Part shown: in pieces, positions 19,779 through 29,088 of the stretch
Layout: the number at the start of each line of letters is the position of its first letter
How positions within the stretch are numbered: position 1 is the stretch's first letter
Assembly (NCBI RefSeq): GCF_002752165.1
Contig: NZ_MOMB01000046.1
Location: 1-64,000, forward strand
DNA: 64,000 bases
DNA from: Erwinia sp. OLFS4
GTDB lineage: Bacteria; Pseudomonadota; Gammaproteobacteria; Enterobacterales; Enterobacteriaceae
Direction: 5' to 3'
Notes under the pieces: generated by a model
The model's database searches: none
What the model saw: only the letters and a program-made list of their open reading frames with translations
Told to the model about the DNA's origin: nothing
Position numbers and translations under genes: made by a program

Positions 19779-20246
19779 TCAGGTTTTTTGCTGGCCGTGA
19801 CTGAATTGCTGAAACACCGCCAGGGTTTCATCACTGACATGGTGTTCAATCCCTTCAGCATCACGCCGGGCAATGTCCGGACTGATGCCTAATGCCAGCA
19901 AAAAGGTTTCAACGATATGGTGACGCGCCCGACTCTCTTCAGCCAGTTTTTCACCTTCGCCGGTGAGAAAGACCCCACGATAAGGCACCTGCTCGACCAG
20001 CCCTGCCGTGGCAAGGCGTTTTAACATTTTTGCCACCGTCGGCTGTGAAACCCCAAGACGCGCAGCCATGTCTACCTGTCGCGCTTCACCAAACTGGCGG
20101 ATTAAATCCGATATCAGCTCGACATAGTCGTCAATCAGTTCACGGCGATGCGCTTCACGCACCTGGCGGAAGCCCTCGACGTGCTCTTCAATATCTTTTA
20201 ACTGGCCATTCAGCAGCGGCGCAGCGTCTTTAACGCGACGACTCAT
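19779..20246 (-). CDS. mntR: Manganese-responsive repressor MntR
   Basis: DtxR-family regulator of 155 residues, the same length as E. coli MntR and closely similar. The winged helix at ~50-90 contains [20 protein letters not shown]. The C-terminal dimerisation half supplies the Mn-binding His/Glu residues, and [17 protein letters not shown] and [17 protein letters not shown] are intact. It represses manganese uptake and mntS when Mn is abundant. A MntR-type dyad stands about 120 bp upstream, facing the two small ORFs on the opposite strand. Confidence 0.96.
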   Translation of the reverse strand: MSRRVKDAAPLLNGQLKDIEEHVEGFRQVREAHRRELIDDYVELISDLIRQFGEARQVDMAARLGVSQPTVAKMLKRLATAGLVEQVPYRGVFLTGEGEKLAEESRARHHIVETFLLALGISPDIARRDAEGIEHHVSDETLAVFQQFSHGQQKT

Positions 20247-20366
20247 TTAGCTTCCTTCTTGTTATACATGACGGACCTGCTGTAATTCTCTCAGCCTGTC
20301 GGGCTGCTATTGTAAACCAAGCGTCAGGAACCTCAAATATTCCGCAAAAGAGCACTGGCTAACTGA

Positions 20367-20382
20367 TATAGCCCGTGCTATA
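20367..20382. promoter_or_regulatory. MntR-type operator dyad
   Basis: TATAGC-CCGT-GCTATA is a perfect 6-bp inverted repeat with a 4-bp spacer, the same geometry and core (ATAGC-N4-GCTAT) as known enterobacterial MntR boxes. It lies about 45 bp upstream of the 29-codon ORF and 170 bp upstream of mntS, where a promoter for both would be expected, and beside mntR itself. Confidence 0.75.
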
Positions 20383-20425
20383 AGTGTTGTTATTATGTTC
20401 ACTTGTTAAAAGTAAGGAAATAGCA

Positions 20426-20515
20426 ATGGATGCCGTGCATCTCCTGTTGTCACTGTTCCTTGCTTTTAGCGGCGGTCTTTTCCTGGGTTTAACTGCCCAC
20501 AAACGCCGTCAGTAA
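20426..20515 (+). CDS. Predicted 29-residue membrane microprotein upstream of mntS
   Basis: A short frame reads MDAVHLLLSLFLAFSGGLFL and ends TAHKRRQ. It is preceded by AAGGAA at a good ribosome-binding distance. The product would be a single hydrophobic helix with a glycine-rich centre and a basic C-terminal tail (KRR), suggesting an inner-membrane protein with its tail in the cytosol. It lies between the MntR-type operator and mntS on the same strand, 37 bp before the mntS start, so it would share the manganese-controlled transcript. I do not recognise a named orthologue with certainty. Position and ribosome-binding site support translation, but the frame is short. Confidence 0.6.
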   Translation: MDAVHLLLSLFLAFSGGLFLGLTAHKRRQ

Positions 20516-20552
20516 ACACACTATTACCTGGCCAGAGAATAAGGAGGATAAA

Positions 20553-20675
20553 ATGAAAAAAGCGCGTTTAACGTTACCGCTGTTTTGTCGTTCGCCCTTT
20601 ACCCTGCGCCTGATGCTGCTGGAAATGCTGACTTCCGGCCATATTCTGCCGCGCGCCAGCGTCCCAAAGACCTGA
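20553..20675 (+). CDS. mntS: Manganese chaperone-like small protein MntS
   Basis: A 40-residue protein with a strong AAGGAGG seven bases before its ATG. The middle, FCRSPFTLRLMLLEML, closely matches FSHSPFKVRLMLLSML of E. coli MntS (42 aa). The position next to mntR and ompX is also that of E. coli mntS. MntS is made when manganese is scarce and raises the intracellular Mn pool. The tail after the core (TSGHILPRASVPKT) differs from E. coli. Two hairpins follow directly after the stop. Confidence 0.88.
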   Translation: MKKARLTLPLFCRSPFTLRLMLLEMLTSGHILPRASVPKT

Positions 20676-20695
20676 GGCAACCTGAACAGGTTGCC
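20676..20695 (+). other. Palindromic hairpin at the mntS stop
   Basis: GGCAACCTG and CAGGTTGCC are separated by AA, a 9-bp perfect inverted repeat that begins immediately after the mntS stop codon. It is followed by a second hairpin ending in a T-run and may stabilise the short message or act as a tandem terminator. Confidence 0.55.
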
Positions 20696-20700
20696 TGCAA

Positions 20701-20729
20701 AAAAAATCCGCCATAACGGCGGATTTTTT
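20701..20729. terminator. Bidirectional terminator between mntS and ompX
   Basis: AAAAAATCCGCC (20701-20712) pairs with GGCGGATTTTTT (20718-20729) around a 5-nt loop. The A-tract and T-tract make it a Rho-independent terminator on both strands, serving mntS rightward and ompX leftward (ompX ends at 20764). Confidence 0.9.
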
Positions 20730-20763
20730 GTTTTCTCAGCGTCACATTTCGCGGCACTGCAAA

Positions 20764-21276
20764 TCAGAAGCTGTAGCCTACACCAACGATCCAGGTACCA
20801 ATGTCAACGCTGCGGATGCGGCTCTGCTCATAACCGGTATCGATTGCAACATTCTCAATCGGGTTAAACTGCAGGCCAGCACCGTATGAGAAACCGACGT
20901 CGCTAAGGCTGTAAACATCGCGCTCGTTGGTGCCGTTCTGGTTGAATTTACCGTAGCCCAGACCAATAACGCCATAGATGCTGGCCCAGTCATTGATGCG
21001 ATAAGCCGGGCCACCGGTGAAGCCGTAATACTGGCCTTTGAGGTTAAAACCGTTATCATTGTAGTTCTTCGTGGTGTAAGTAAAAGAACCAATCCAACCC
21101 AGCGGGTTGTTTTCATCTTCCCAACGATATTTCAGGTTGAAACCATTCGCTTTGTTAACAATACCCTGCATATCACCTTGGGCGTAACCCAGTGAAACAG
21201 TACTCTTTGCCATTGCGGAACCAGCAGAGACTGCCAGTACACAAGCCAGGGCTGAAAGACATGCAATTTTTTTCAT
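20764..21276 (-). CDS. ompX: Outer-membrane protein OmpX
   Basis: Small eight-stranded outer-membrane beta barrel of the Ail/OmpX family, 170 residues. The start at 21276 gives the typical signal peptide MKKIACLSALACVLAVSAGS ending near AMA, with GAGGTGG as ribosome-binding site. The strands PLGWIGSFTYTTK, AYRINDWASIYGVIGLGYGK and VGFSYGAGLQFNPIENVA are near-identical to E. coli. The protein ends in SF, with the C-terminal aromatic residue needed for barrel assembly. Surface loops (residues ~60-75 and 105-120) differ from E. coli, as usual. It is followed by a bidirectional terminator. Confidence 0.97.
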   Translation of the reverse strand: MKKIACLSALACVLAVSAGSAMAKSTVSLGYAQGDMQGIVNKANGFNLKYRWEDENNPLGWIGSFTYTTKNYNDNGFNLKGQYYGFTGGPAYRINDWASIYGVIGLGYGKFNQNGTNERDVYSLSDVGFSYGAGLQFNPIENVAIDTGYEQSRIRSVDIGTWIVGVGYSF

Positions 21277-21632
21277 AACCACCTCAAATGTGAAAATACT
21301 TCTCTCCTGACAACACTGGAAATATAACAAAAGTTAGCTGGAAACTCTGCCCGCAAATGGTTGTCTAATGGATAGTTTCGTGTAACAAAAAGTTAATGAA
21401 ACTTTATAAGGTATTAAAATTACTAAAAAAATATTGTGACATTTTGGTGTCTCTGAGCGGGGTAAAATGCACCAGATAAAGAAAGTTCTTATCAAAAGCT
21501 GACACTTACTGACAGTTTTGACATCTCAGCACCCCCTCCAGATTGACTTTTTTTCACTGCCACTCGGCTTTTTTCACCGCCTCAATTACACTGGTTGTTC
21601 AGGTTTCGTTTAGGGACACAAAAGGTCACAGG
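21277..21632. promoter_or_regulatory. Divergent intergenic region ompX / rhtA
   Basis: 356 bp, strongly AT-rich at 21380-21440. It must carry the ompX promoter and leader leftward and the rhtA promoter rightward. In-frame codons upstream of the chosen rhtA start encode an unconserved leader and are taken as non-coding. No further gene seen. Confidence 0.4.
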
Positions 21633-22520
21633 ATGTATCTCAGCCGATTCAAATCTTCAGTCTGGTTTCCGGTGGTGGTATTGCTGATTGCAATGACATC
21701 AATCCAGGGCGGTGCCGCACTGGCAAAAACACTGTTTTCACAGGTCGGGGCCCCGGGCATTACCGCATTACGCCTCGGGCTGGGTACGCTGATTCTGTTA
21801 CTCATCTTCAAGCCCTGGCGCCTGCACTTCAGTAAAGCACAGCGTCTGCCTTTACTGCTTTATGGCCTGGCACTCGGCGCAATGAACTACAGTTTTTATC
21901 TTGCAATTCGTACCGTTCCTCTGGGCATTGCCGTTGGCCTGGAATTTTGCGGGCCGCTGGCGCTTGCCCTCGCATCGTCACGGCGGCTTAGCGACTTTAT
22001 CTGGGTATTTCTTGCTCTGTCAGGCCTGTGGCTGCTGTTACCACTGGGTAATGCGATGGGCAACGTTGATACCAGAGGCGCCCTGCTGGCACTGCTGGCT
22101 GGCGGTTTCTGGGTAGTTTATATCCTGACCGGCGCCCGTGCCGGCGTCGGTAACGGACCAGCCACCGTGGCAATGGGATCATTAATCGGCGCCCTGGTTT
22201 TCGTACCACTCGGGCTTAGCTTTGCCGGCAGTGGTTTGTGGTATCCCGGCATTATTCTGCCTGGCATTGCGATTGCCCTGCTTTCCAGCGCATTACCTTA
22301 CTCACTGGAAATGCTGGCCCTGACCCGGCTGCCTGCACGGGTTTTTGGCACGCTGATGAGCCTGGAACCGGCGATGGCGGCGTTATCAGGCATGATTTTT
22401 CTGAGCGAGAGGTTAAGCGGCATGCAATGGCTGGGCCTGCTGGCAATTATCAGCGCGTCAATCGGTTCGGCACTCAGCGCGCCACGAAAAAAAATCCGCC
22501 TTGAAACAGTCAGCGAATAA
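21633..22520 (+). CDS. rhtA: Threonine/homoserine exporter RhtA
   Basis: Inner-membrane exporter of threonine and homoserine (drug/metabolite transporter superfamily), 295 residues, as in E. coli. Two EamA domains give ten hydrophobic segments. Conserved stretches are IAMTSIQGGAALAKTLFSQV in helix 1, GAPGITALRLGLGTLILL, VPLGIAVGLEFCGPLALAL and ALPYSLEMLALTRLPARVFG. The start at 21633 (MYLSRFKSS) matches the family; a longer frame from 21543 has no conserved leader. Position between ompX and dps is the same as in E. coli. Confidence 0.95.
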   Translation: MYLSRFKSSVWFPVVVLLIAMTSIQGGAALAKTLFSQVGAPGITALRLGLGTLILLLIFKPWRLHFSKAQRLPLLLYGLALGAMNYSFYLAIRTVPLGIAVGLEFCGPLALALASSRRLSDFIWVFLALSGLWLLLPLGNAMGNVDTRGALLALLAGGFWVVYILTGARAGVGNGPATVAMGSLIGALVFVPLGLSFAGSGLWYPGIILPGIAIALLSSALPYSLEMLALTRLPARVFGTLMSLEPAMAALSGMIFLSERLSGMQWLGLLAIISASIGSALSAPRKKIRLETVSE

Positions 22521-22817
22521 ACCGCTGGCTGAAAACAAAGCGTAATAATATTCCGTTTCATTGCTGACATTATTTACACCTTGCAATGCTTTTATTCCTT
22601 CACCGGCAATCAGGTACGCTGTCACCAAAAAACCGGTTGAACATAAATTGATTTAAATCAATTAAATCAATCAGTCAGCCGCAAAAACTCATAATAGCAA
22701 TCGTTTTCACCCTGTTTTAAACTATTTAAGCAATCAGTTATTTACTGACCCACAGAAATAAAAATCGCTGCTATAATTAGTGCCGAAGTTCAGGATTAAC
22801 AAATAAAGAGGATATTA
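22521..22817 (+). promoter_or_regulatory. dps promoter region
   Basis: About 300 bp of AT-rich DNA. TGCTATAAT at 22769-22777 is an extended -10 element with a perfect TATAAT and no good -35 partner, about 40 bp before the dps start, as expected for a promoter read by sigma-S or with activator help. No ORF seen. Confidence 0.6.
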
Positions 22818-22820
22818 ATG

Positions 22821-23324
22821 ATGAGTACCGCTAAACTGGTAAAAACTAAATCTTCTGACCTGATTTACACCCGTAATGACGTGGCTGATAGTGAGAAGAA
22901 GGCTACAATCGAGGTGCTCAATCGTCTGGTTGTTGAATACATTGATCTTTCCCTGATCACCAAACAGGCGCACTGGAACATGCGCGGGGCAAATTTTATT
23001 GCGGTCCATGAAATGCTGGACGGTTTCCGTACCGCAATTATCGATCACCAGGACACCATCGCCGAGCGGGTGGTTCAGCTGGGCGGCATTGCACTGGGTA
23101 CTACTCAGGTTGTTAACGATAAAACGCCGCTGAAAAGCTACCCGCTGAATATTCATAGCGTTCAGGAACATCTGAAAGCGCTGGCGGATCGTTATGCCGT
23201 GGTTGCCAACCACACCCGTAAAGCGATCAGTGAAGTGAGCGACGAAGACAGTGCGGATATTCTTACCGCTGCATCCCGTGATCTTGATAAGTTCCTGTGG
23301 TTTATCGAATCTAACATTGAGTAA
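22821..23324 (+). CDS. dps: DNA-protecting ferritin-like protein Dps
   Basis: Dodecameric miniferritin that binds the chromosome and oxidises iron with hydrogen peroxide during starvation or oxidative stress. It has 167 residues, as in E. coli. The ferroxidase residues are in [20 protein letters not shown] and [16 protein letters not shown]. The lysine-bearing N-terminal tail [13 protein letters not shown] used for DNA binding is retained. A tandem ATG at 22818 would add one Met. GAGG precedes the start, an extended -10 promoter lies upstream and a strong terminator follows. Confidence 0.97.
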   Translation: MSTAKLVKTKSSDLIYTRNDVADSEKKATIEVLNRLVVEYIDLSLITKQAHWNMRGANFIAVHEMLDGFRTAIIDHQDTIAERVVQLGGIALGTTQVVNDKTPLKSYPLNIHSVQEHLKALADRYAVVANHTRKAISEVSDEDSADILTAASRDLDKFLWFIESNIE

Positions 23325-23370
23325 CACGCTGCATCCGGGTTGAGATGCGCGTTTACATAACAGAGCACCC

Positions 23371-23400
23371 AAGGCAGAGGCTGGCCCCTCTGCCTTTTTT
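23371..23400 (+). terminator. dps terminator
   Basis: AAGGCAGAGG at 23371-23380 pairs with CCTCTGCCTT, followed by a run of T ending at 23400. This is a textbook Rho-independent terminator about 45 bp after the dps stop. Confidence 0.9.
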
Positions 23401-23497
23401 CCCGCCAAAGGCTGAAAATTGCCGCTGAAATTTCTGCTGTCGTACTGCCCACTATACTTATTTATCAGCAATCGGTTTGACTACAGGAGAGCAGGTA

Positions 23498-25777
23498 ATG
23501 ACGGGCAATACTCCGGTCAGCAACATTCTGATGGCAGGATGGTTAGTATTCATCATTCTCTTTGGCCTGACGCCGTGCGCCCAGGCGGTTTCGCCGGCGG
23601 TGGCAGTGGCGGTGTCGCAACAACAATCCCCCTCCGTCAACGCCAGTGACGATAACAGTAAGCCGACACAGGACCAGCAGAAAGCAGCCTACGCTGCCCT
23701 GGCCACCCTTTTACAAAACGATCGTACCCGTCAGGCGTTAATCAATCAGTTGCGCCAGGCATCGGCGCCCTCACCTGCCGACGCCGTTCCGGCACTGGTT
23801 CCCTCGGTGGCAGCTGCACAGGATAACACCGTACTGGATAACGTGACCGGGGTCAGTCGCCGTTACGCCGGCGAGTTCAGCGCCAAAATTAAGCAATTAA
23901 GTGATACGGTTTTTCACTCACCGCATAAGGCCTTCAACCCACAAACCTTTTTCACTGCGCTGAACCATTTTCTGATGCTAGCCGTGTCCCTTTTCGGCTT
24001 TTATTTGCTGATATGCCGGCTGGCCAGCCCACTCTACCGCTTAGCTGGCCGCTGGGGTCGGCAAAAAAAAGCGGACCATACCAGCTGGCTACAGCTCCCT
24101 GTGGCTATTCTCGGCGCGTTTATTATCGATCTGTTACTGCTGGCGCTGGCGCTCCTTGTTGGCCAGTTCCTCAGCAATGCACTTAACGCCGGTAATCGCA
24201 CCATCATGCATCAGCAAGGATTATTTCTGAACGCATTTGCCCTGATTGAATTTTTCAAGGCAGTGTTACGGCTGATTTTCTGCCCACGCTTTCCCGATTT
24301 ACGCCCTTTCCATCTGCCCGATACCCGTGCCCGCTACTGGAATACACATCTAAGCTGGCTCAGCGGACTGATCGGCTACGGCCTGCTGGTGGTGGTGCCA
24401 ATTATTGCTAACCAGATTAATCAGCAGGCGGCTGTCCTTGCCAATGTGGTGATTATGAGTGTGATTACGCTGTGGGCAATCTGGTTAATTTTACATAACC
24501 GGCGCAATATTCAGCGGGAGTTAAACCAACTGGCCGACCGCTCGATGCGCTTTTTTGCATTTTTTATCCGGGCATTTGCATTTGTCTGGCACTGGCTGGC
24601 CTGTATCTATTTTGTCACCCTGTTTTTCCTGTCACTGTTTAATCCTGGCAACAGCCTGCAATTTATGGTGGCAGCGACGGTTCGCACCCTGGTCACCATC
24701 TTTATCGGCGCCCTGGTTGCCGGTATTCTTACCCGCTGGATGGGTAAAAACATCGTGCTGTCTGCAGAATTGCAGCGTCATTATCCTGAACTACAAAAAA
24801 GGGTGAATGGCTGGCTAAAAATGATGTTGAAACTGGCTCGTACGCTGACGGTTTTTTCAGTCATTCTGCTGTTGCTGAACGCCTGGCAGGTGTTTGATTT
24901 GTGGCACTGGCTGTCTGCCGGTCCGGGAGAACGGCTGGTCGACGTGACTATTCGCATCGTATTGATTCTGTTTCTCTCCGCCGCTGGCTGGACGCTACTG
25001 GCCAGTCTGATCGAAAACCGGCTGGCTTCAGATTCTTACGGCCGGCCAATGCCTGGCGCACGCACCCGGACGCTGCTGACGCTATTTCGCAATGCGCTGG
25101 CGGTGATCATCAGCACCATTACCATTATGATTCTGCTGTCGGAAATTGGCGTTAATATTGCGCCACTACTGGCAGGTGCCGGCGCACTGGGACTGGCAAT
25201 AAGTTTCGGTTCGCAAACGCTGGTAAAAGATATTATCACCGGCGTATTTATTCAGTTCGAAAACGGTATGAATACCGGCGATCTGGTGACTATTGGTGCC
25301 ATAACCGGCACCGTTGAACGCATGTCAATTCGCTCAGTTGGCGTACGTCAGGACACCGGGGCATACCATATTATTCCCTGGTCATCGATCACTACCTTCG
25401 CCAACTTTGTGCGCGGCATTGGCTCTTTTGTCGCCAACTATGATGTCGATCGAGGCGAGGATGTTGAACGTGTTAACCAGACGCTACAGGCTGCGGTTTC
25501 TGAACTGATGGAAAACCAGGAAATCCGTGCCATGGTGATAGGACAGCCTGCATTTGCCGGCCTGGTAGGACTGAGCGACCGGGCATTTACCGTGCGTGTT
25601 TCCTTTACCACTCAGCCGCTAAAACAATGGACCGTCCGCTTTGCGCTGGATGGCATGGTAAAAAAACATTTCGATGCCGCCGATATTCAGGCGCCCCATC
25701 AAACCGTACAGGTTATGCAAACCGGCAGTGACGCGTCCTTTAATGCAGCTGGTGCCGTGCTGCCGGCAGCCGAATAG
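23498..25777 (+). CDS. ybiO: Mechanosensitive channel YbiO (MscS family)
   Basis: Large MscS-family channel of the inner membrane, 759 residues from the ATG at 23498 (741 in E. coli YbiO). It has an N-terminal signal sequence ending near AQA, a periplasmic region (~35-150), about ten or eleven hydrophobic segments, then the MscS core. The pore-lining helix is in GAGALGLAISFGSQTLVKD, and GVFIQFENGMNTGDLVTIG starts the cytoplasmic beta domain. GCAGG upstream supports 23498 over an in-frame TTG at 23477. E. coli YbiO opens on hypo-osmotic shock. Nothing is translationally coupled to it. Confidence 0.95.
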   Translation: MTGNTPVSNILMAGWLVFIILFGLTPCAQAVSPAVAVAVSQQQSPSVNASDDNSKPTQDQQKAAYAALATLLQNDRTRQALINQLRQASAPSPADAVPALVPSVAAAQDNTVLDNVTGVSRRYAGEFSAKIKQLSDTVFHSPHKAFNPQTFFTALNHFLMLAVSLFGFYLLICRLASPLYRLAGRWGRQKKADHTSWLQLPVAILGAFIIDLLLLALALLVGQFLSNALNAGNRTIMHQQGLFLNAFALIEFFKAVLRLIFCPRFPDLRPFHLPDTRARYWNTHLSWLSGLIGYGLLVVVPIIANQINQQAAVLANVVIMSVITLWAIWLILHNRRNIQRELNQLADRSMRFFAFFIRAFAFVWHWLACIYFVTLFFLSLFNPGNSLQFMVAATVRTLVTIFIGALVAGILTRWMGKNIVLSAELQRHYPELQKRVNGWLKMMLKLARTLTVFSVILLLLNAWQVFDLWHWLSAGPGERLVDVTIRIVLILFLSAAGWTLLASLIENRLASDSYGRPMPGARTRTLLTLFRNALAVIISTITIMILLSEIGVNIAPLLAGAGALGLAISFGSQTLVKDIITGVFIQFENGMNTGDLVTIGAITGTVERMSIRSVGVRQDTGAYHIIPWSSITTFANFVRGIGSFVANYDVDRGEDVERVNQTLQAAVSELMENQEIRAMVIGQPAFAGLVGLSDRAFTVRVSFTTQPLKQWTVRFALDGMVKKHFDAADIQAPHQTVQVMQTGSDASFNAAGAVLPAAE

Positions 25778-25780
25778 CAC

Positions 25781-26674
25781 TCAGAACCGCCAGGCAATAA
25801 ACCGGCTCTGTTTTTGCCCCTGGGCCATAGCAACCGTTCTGACCTCATGAGCGCCTGCCGCCTTTAGCCGGGCGTATAACGGCGGCAAATTCTCTTTGCG
25901 GGAAACCAGGCAGGTAAACCAGCCGCACTGCCGGGCAAAATCGACGCTTTCGCTAATCATACGGCCAATAAAACCCGCTTCACCGCCTTCGCACCATAAT
26001 TCCTGCGCCTGGCCGGCGAAATTAAGCGGGGCATCCGGCGCCAGCCCCAGCTGACGCTGTTTTCGCTGGCTACCGGCCTGTGCCATTGCGGCAGAAGCAT
26101 GGAAAGGGGGATTACACAAGGTAGCCGCATAGTACTCGTTTTTATGAATAATACCGCGGAACAGTGCCAGAGGATCTTTTTGCCGGCGCAGGCGAATTTT
26201 ACGGTTAAGACCCGGATTGCCGGCAATAATGGTGCTGGCGGATTTTATCGCTGCCTCATTCACTTCTGAGCCAGTAAAACGCCAGCCATACTCATGTTGT
26301 CCAATCAGCGGATAGATCAGATTAGCGCCACAGCCAATATCAAGAATTGCAACCTCATCCGCCGGCTGGCGGCGGGGTTGTTCAGCCAGCAGATCGGCCA
26401 GGCAATGAATATAATCGGCCCTGCCCGGCACCGGCGGACAGAGAAAGCCGGTTGGTAGCTGCCAGAACTGAATCGCGTAATGATGCTTGAGCAGCGCCTG
26501 ATTGAGCGCCCGTACAGCCAGCGGATCGGCAAAATCTATGCTTTTTTCAGCCCCCGGCGTAACGCGGATAAAAGCAGCAAGCGGCGCATGCGCCTGGCAC
26601 AGTGCGGTCATATCATAGCGATCGCGATGGCGATTACGGGGATGTAAGGGGGATTGCTGGCGGACCGTCATCAT
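25781..26674 (-). CDS. rlmF: 23S rRNA (adenine-1618 N6)-methyltransferase RlmF
   Basis: SAM-dependent enzyme that methylates A1618 of 23S rRNA, 297 residues (308 in E. coli). [13 protein letters not shown] is the conserved N-terminus. The SAM-binding motif is [17 protein letters not shown], and the catalytic NPPF motif appears in [31 protein letters not shown] and [14 protein letters not shown] close the protein, which is about ten residues shorter at the C-terminus than E. coli. The start at 26674 has AGGAG upstream; a longer frame to 26794 lacks conservation. It is convergent with ybiO with only 3 bp between stops. Confidence 0.95.
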   Translation of the reverse strand: MMTVRQQSPLHPRNRHRDRYDMTALCQAHAPLAAFIRVTPGAEKSIDFADPLAVRALNQALLKHHYAIQFWQLPTGFLCPPVPGRADYIHCLADLLAEQPRRQPADEVAILDIGCGANLIYPLIGQHEYGWRFTGSEVNEAAIKSASTIIAGNPGLNRKIRLRRQKDPLALFRGIIHKNEYYAATLCNPPFHASAAMAQAGSQRKQRQLGLAPDAPLNFAGQAQELWCEGGEAGFIGRMISESVDFARQCGWFTCLVSRKENLPPLYARLKAAGAHEVRTVAMAQGQKQSRFIAWRF

Positions 26675-26929
26675 TACTCTCCTGAGGCAGGCGCGTAAGA
26701 TAACCGGCCTCTGCACATTTTGCCATGGAAATACTATCCGCCCGCTCGCCGCACCGGCTACGTTTTCCCCCAGACGGCGCCTGATAGCCGTCACCAGCGC
26801 GCAACGGATTTGCCTCCGCTGTTATTCAGACTTTCTGAAAAACATGTTCAGCGATATCTGATATCTTTGCTACACCAGCCATTTAAAATGGCACTGAAGA
26901 TTATCGCATGCCCGGCGCACCGCTGGCCC
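26675..26929. other. Intergenic region upstream of rlmF
   Basis: About 255 bp that contains the rlmF promoter on the reverse strand. No convincing protein-coding gene: the short frames present have neither ribosome-binding sites nor recognisable content. The candidate sRNA unit begins directly to its right. Confidence 0.35.
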
Positions 26930-27041
26930 TGGTCAACTCTGCCGGCAGTGGGATAATCGTTAGCCTGCGGTTACAGGTTCATTCATCACCCAATACAACT
27001 GTGTCTTATTCAGCCAGAAGCGCAAGCCTCTGGCTTTTTTT
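26930..27041 (+). ncRNA. Candidate small RNA (promoter plus intrinsic terminator)
   Basis: TGGTCA at 26930-26935 and GATAAT at 26952-26957, spaced by 16 bp, form a fair sigma-70 promoter with a start expected near 26964. AGCCAGA (27012-27018) and TCTGGCT (27029-27035), followed by seven T, make a Rho-independent terminator at the other end. The unit would give an unstructured ~48-nt 5' part plus a terminator hairpin with U-tail, about 78 nt in all, the layout of Hfq-dependent sRNAs. No ORF fits inside. No + strand gene ends nearby (ybiO stops 1.2 kb upstream). I do not recognise it as a known sRNA. The hairpin also lies 10 bp past the hutG stop on the other strand. Confidence 0.5.
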
Positions 27042-27045
27042 GATA

Positions 27046-27828
27046 TCAGCTGCTGAGCAAGGCCTCAATCAGTTTTTTCAGCAGCGGTCGAAGACGCTGC
27101 GCCCGATCATCACACCATAAGAAAGGGGGAGCCTCATCCATATAATTACACTGTGCCAGTTCAAGCTGTAGTGCCTGTACGCCATTGGCCGGCTGCCCGT
27201 AAGCGCGGGTGATATAGCCACCTTTAAAGCGGCCATTTATCACCCAGCTGAAATCACTTTGTGCCGCACAGACAGCTTCCAGCTTTGCCGTCATATCAGG
27301 ATGGCAGCTGGCGCCATCGTTAGTGCCCAGATTGAGATCCGGCAGTTTTCCTTCAAACAGCCGCGGGATCTGCGACGCAATAGAGTGCGCATCAAACAAC
27401 AGCGCATAGCCAAAGCGGGATTTAAGCCGCGCCAGCTCCTGCTGCAGCTGTTGATGATAAGGATGCCAGAGGGTCTCAAGGTAACTGCGGCGCTGCGCGG
27501 CGTCAGGGGTCATACCCGCGTTGAAGGTCGGGGTACCGTCAAACAGCGTTTCCGGGTAGAGCCCGGTTGTCGCCGTAGCATACAGCGGCTGGTTATCTGC
27601 CGGGCGATTAAGATCAATGACAAAACGCGAGTAATTACCGATCAGTACGCTGGCCCCCATTTCAGCGACAAAATGGTACAGCTGTGGAATATGCCAGTCG
27701 GTATCACATAATCCCTGGGCTGCCGGACTGAGCCCCCGTGCCACTTCCGGCGTCAATGCGGTACCGGCATGCGGAATACTCAGCAGCAAAGGGAGATTAC
27801 CCGGCGTAAAGTCAAACGGTTTTATCAC
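27046..27828 (-). CDS. hutG: N-formylglutamate deformylase HutG
   Basis: Hydrolyses N-formyl-L-glutamate to glutamate and formate, the last step of the five-step histidine pathway. It belongs to the FGase family, not the arginase-type formimidoylglutamase also called HutG in Klebsiella and Salmonella. Visible family segments are [56 protein letters not shown] and [13 protein letters not shown]. The best start is GTG at 27828 (260 residues), with GAGG just upstream, overlapping the end of hutI by 17 bp and so translationally coupled. An ATG at 27873 would overlap more and add an unconserved leader. Confidence 0.9.
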   Translation of the reverse strand: MIKPFDFTPGNLPLLLSIPHAGTALTPEVARGLSPAAQGLCDTDWHIPQLYHFVAEMGASVLIGNYSRFVIDLNRPADNQPLYATATTGLYPETLFDGTPTFNAGMTPDAAQRRSYLETLWHPYHQQLQQELARLKSRFGYALLFDAHSIASQIPRLFEGKLPDLNLGTNDGASCHPDMTAKLEAVCAAQSDFSWVINGRFKGGYITRAYGQPANGVQALQLELAQCNYMDEAPPFLWCDDRAQRLRPLLKKLIEALLSS

Positions 27829-29041
27829 GCAATTTTCCTCGGTAGATGGTTTCGCATGGCAGGGTACCGCCAAGCCAGTAAACCAGCTCAGCGGGATCTG
27901 TCAGCGGCCAGTGTACAAAATCAGCACGTTTACCGACTTCCAGACTACCCAGCCAGCTGGCACAGCCCAGCGCCTTCGCCGCGTGCAACGTAACGCCGCT
28001 TAACGCCTCTTCCGGCGTCATAGCAAACAGAGTGCAGCCCATATTAAGCATCAGACGCAGCGATAACGCCGGAGAGGTTCCCGGATTGGCGTCGCTGGCC
28101 AGCGCCATCGCCACCCCATGTTTGCGGAAAAGCGCAACCGGTGGACGCTGGGTTTCACGCAGCAGGTAAAAGGCGCCTGGCAGCAACACGGCGACGGTGC
28201 CACTGGCCGCCATCGCCACCACATCTTCTTCAGCAATATACTCCAGATGGTCGGCAGACAGGGCGTTAAAACCGGCAGCCAGCCGCGCACTGGGCAGCGG
28301 AGAAAGCTGACCGGCATGAATTTTCACCGGCAAACCCAGTGCCCTGGCTGCCGTAAACACCTCGCTAACCTGCTCAGGGGAAAATGCCAGATGCTCACAA
28401 AAGGCATCCACCGCATCCGCCAGATTTTCCTTAACCACCTGTGGCAGCAGCTGCTGGCATATCTGCTGAATCCAGCCCTGCGGATTATCACGAAATTCAG
28501 GAGGAATCGCATGCGCGGCCAGACAGGTCGCTTTCACATCAACGGGCATATCGGCTGCCAGCTGGCGAATAGCGCGCAGCATACGCAGTTCACTCTCCAC
28601 CCCCAGTCCGTAACCTGATTTAATTTCCACCGTGGTGACACCTTCATCCAGCAGGTGTTGCAGGCGGGGACGCGCACTGTCAACCAGCGCCTGCTGGCTG
28701 GCTTCACGCGTCGCGCGCACCGTTGAAAGGATACCGCCTCCGCCGGCGGCAATATCAGCATAACTGACGCCATTCAGACGTTGTTCAAACTCCCGGCTGC
28801 GGTTACCGGCAAACAATAAATGGGTATGGCAGTCAATCAGCCCGGGCGTAATCAGGCCACCGCAAAAATGGTGGCGCTCGGCGCAAACTATTGTCTTTGC
28901 CTGTTCGCGCTTGCCCAGCCAAACAATACGCTCATCCTGAACAGCAATGGCACCGTCTTTAATCAGACTGTAGCGTCCGTTCTGCATTGTCGCAATATCT
29001 GCCCCCATCCAGAGGCTGTCACACATCAGTTCAGCTGGCAT
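27812..29041 (-). CDS. hutI: Imidazolonepropionase HutI
   Basis: Metal-dependent amidohydrolase that opens 4-imidazolone-5-propionate to N-formimino-L-glutamate, the third step of histidine breakdown. It has 409 residues. The first metal ligands are in [43 protein letters not shown] and [12 protein letters not shown] follow in the usual family order. It heads a leftward pair with hutG and is divergent from hutF across 80 bp that contains a perfect TGTATATACA palindrome, the likely HutC operator for both directions. Confidence 0.96.
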   Translation of the reverse strand: MPAELMCDSLWMGADIATMQNGRYSLIKDGAIAVQDERIVWLGKREQAKTIVCAERHHFCGGLITPGLIDCHTHLLFAGNRSREFEQRLNGVSYADIAAGGGGILSTVRATREASQQALVDSARPRLQHLLDEGVTTVEIKSGYGLGVESELRMLRAIRQLAADMPVDVKATCLAAHAIPPEFRDNPQGWIQQICQQLLPQVVKENLADAVDAFCEHLAFSPEQVSEVFTAARALGLPVKIHAGQLSPLPSARLAAGFNALSADHLEYIAEEDVVAMAASGTVAVLLPGAFYLLRETQRPPVALFRKHGVAMALASDANPGTSPALSLRLMLNMGCTLFAMTPEEALSGVTLHAAKALGCASWLGSLEVGKRADFVHWPLTDPAELVYWLGGTLPCETIYRGKLRDKTV

Positions 29042-29088
29042 TGCTGCTCCTGTCTGAGTACTTTACTGCTGGCCTGTAAGTATGTATA

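Noticed and set aside
22815-23471. 218-codon frame antisense to dps
   Set aside because: Covers dps and its terminator on the opposite strand; no signals of translation and dps is certain.
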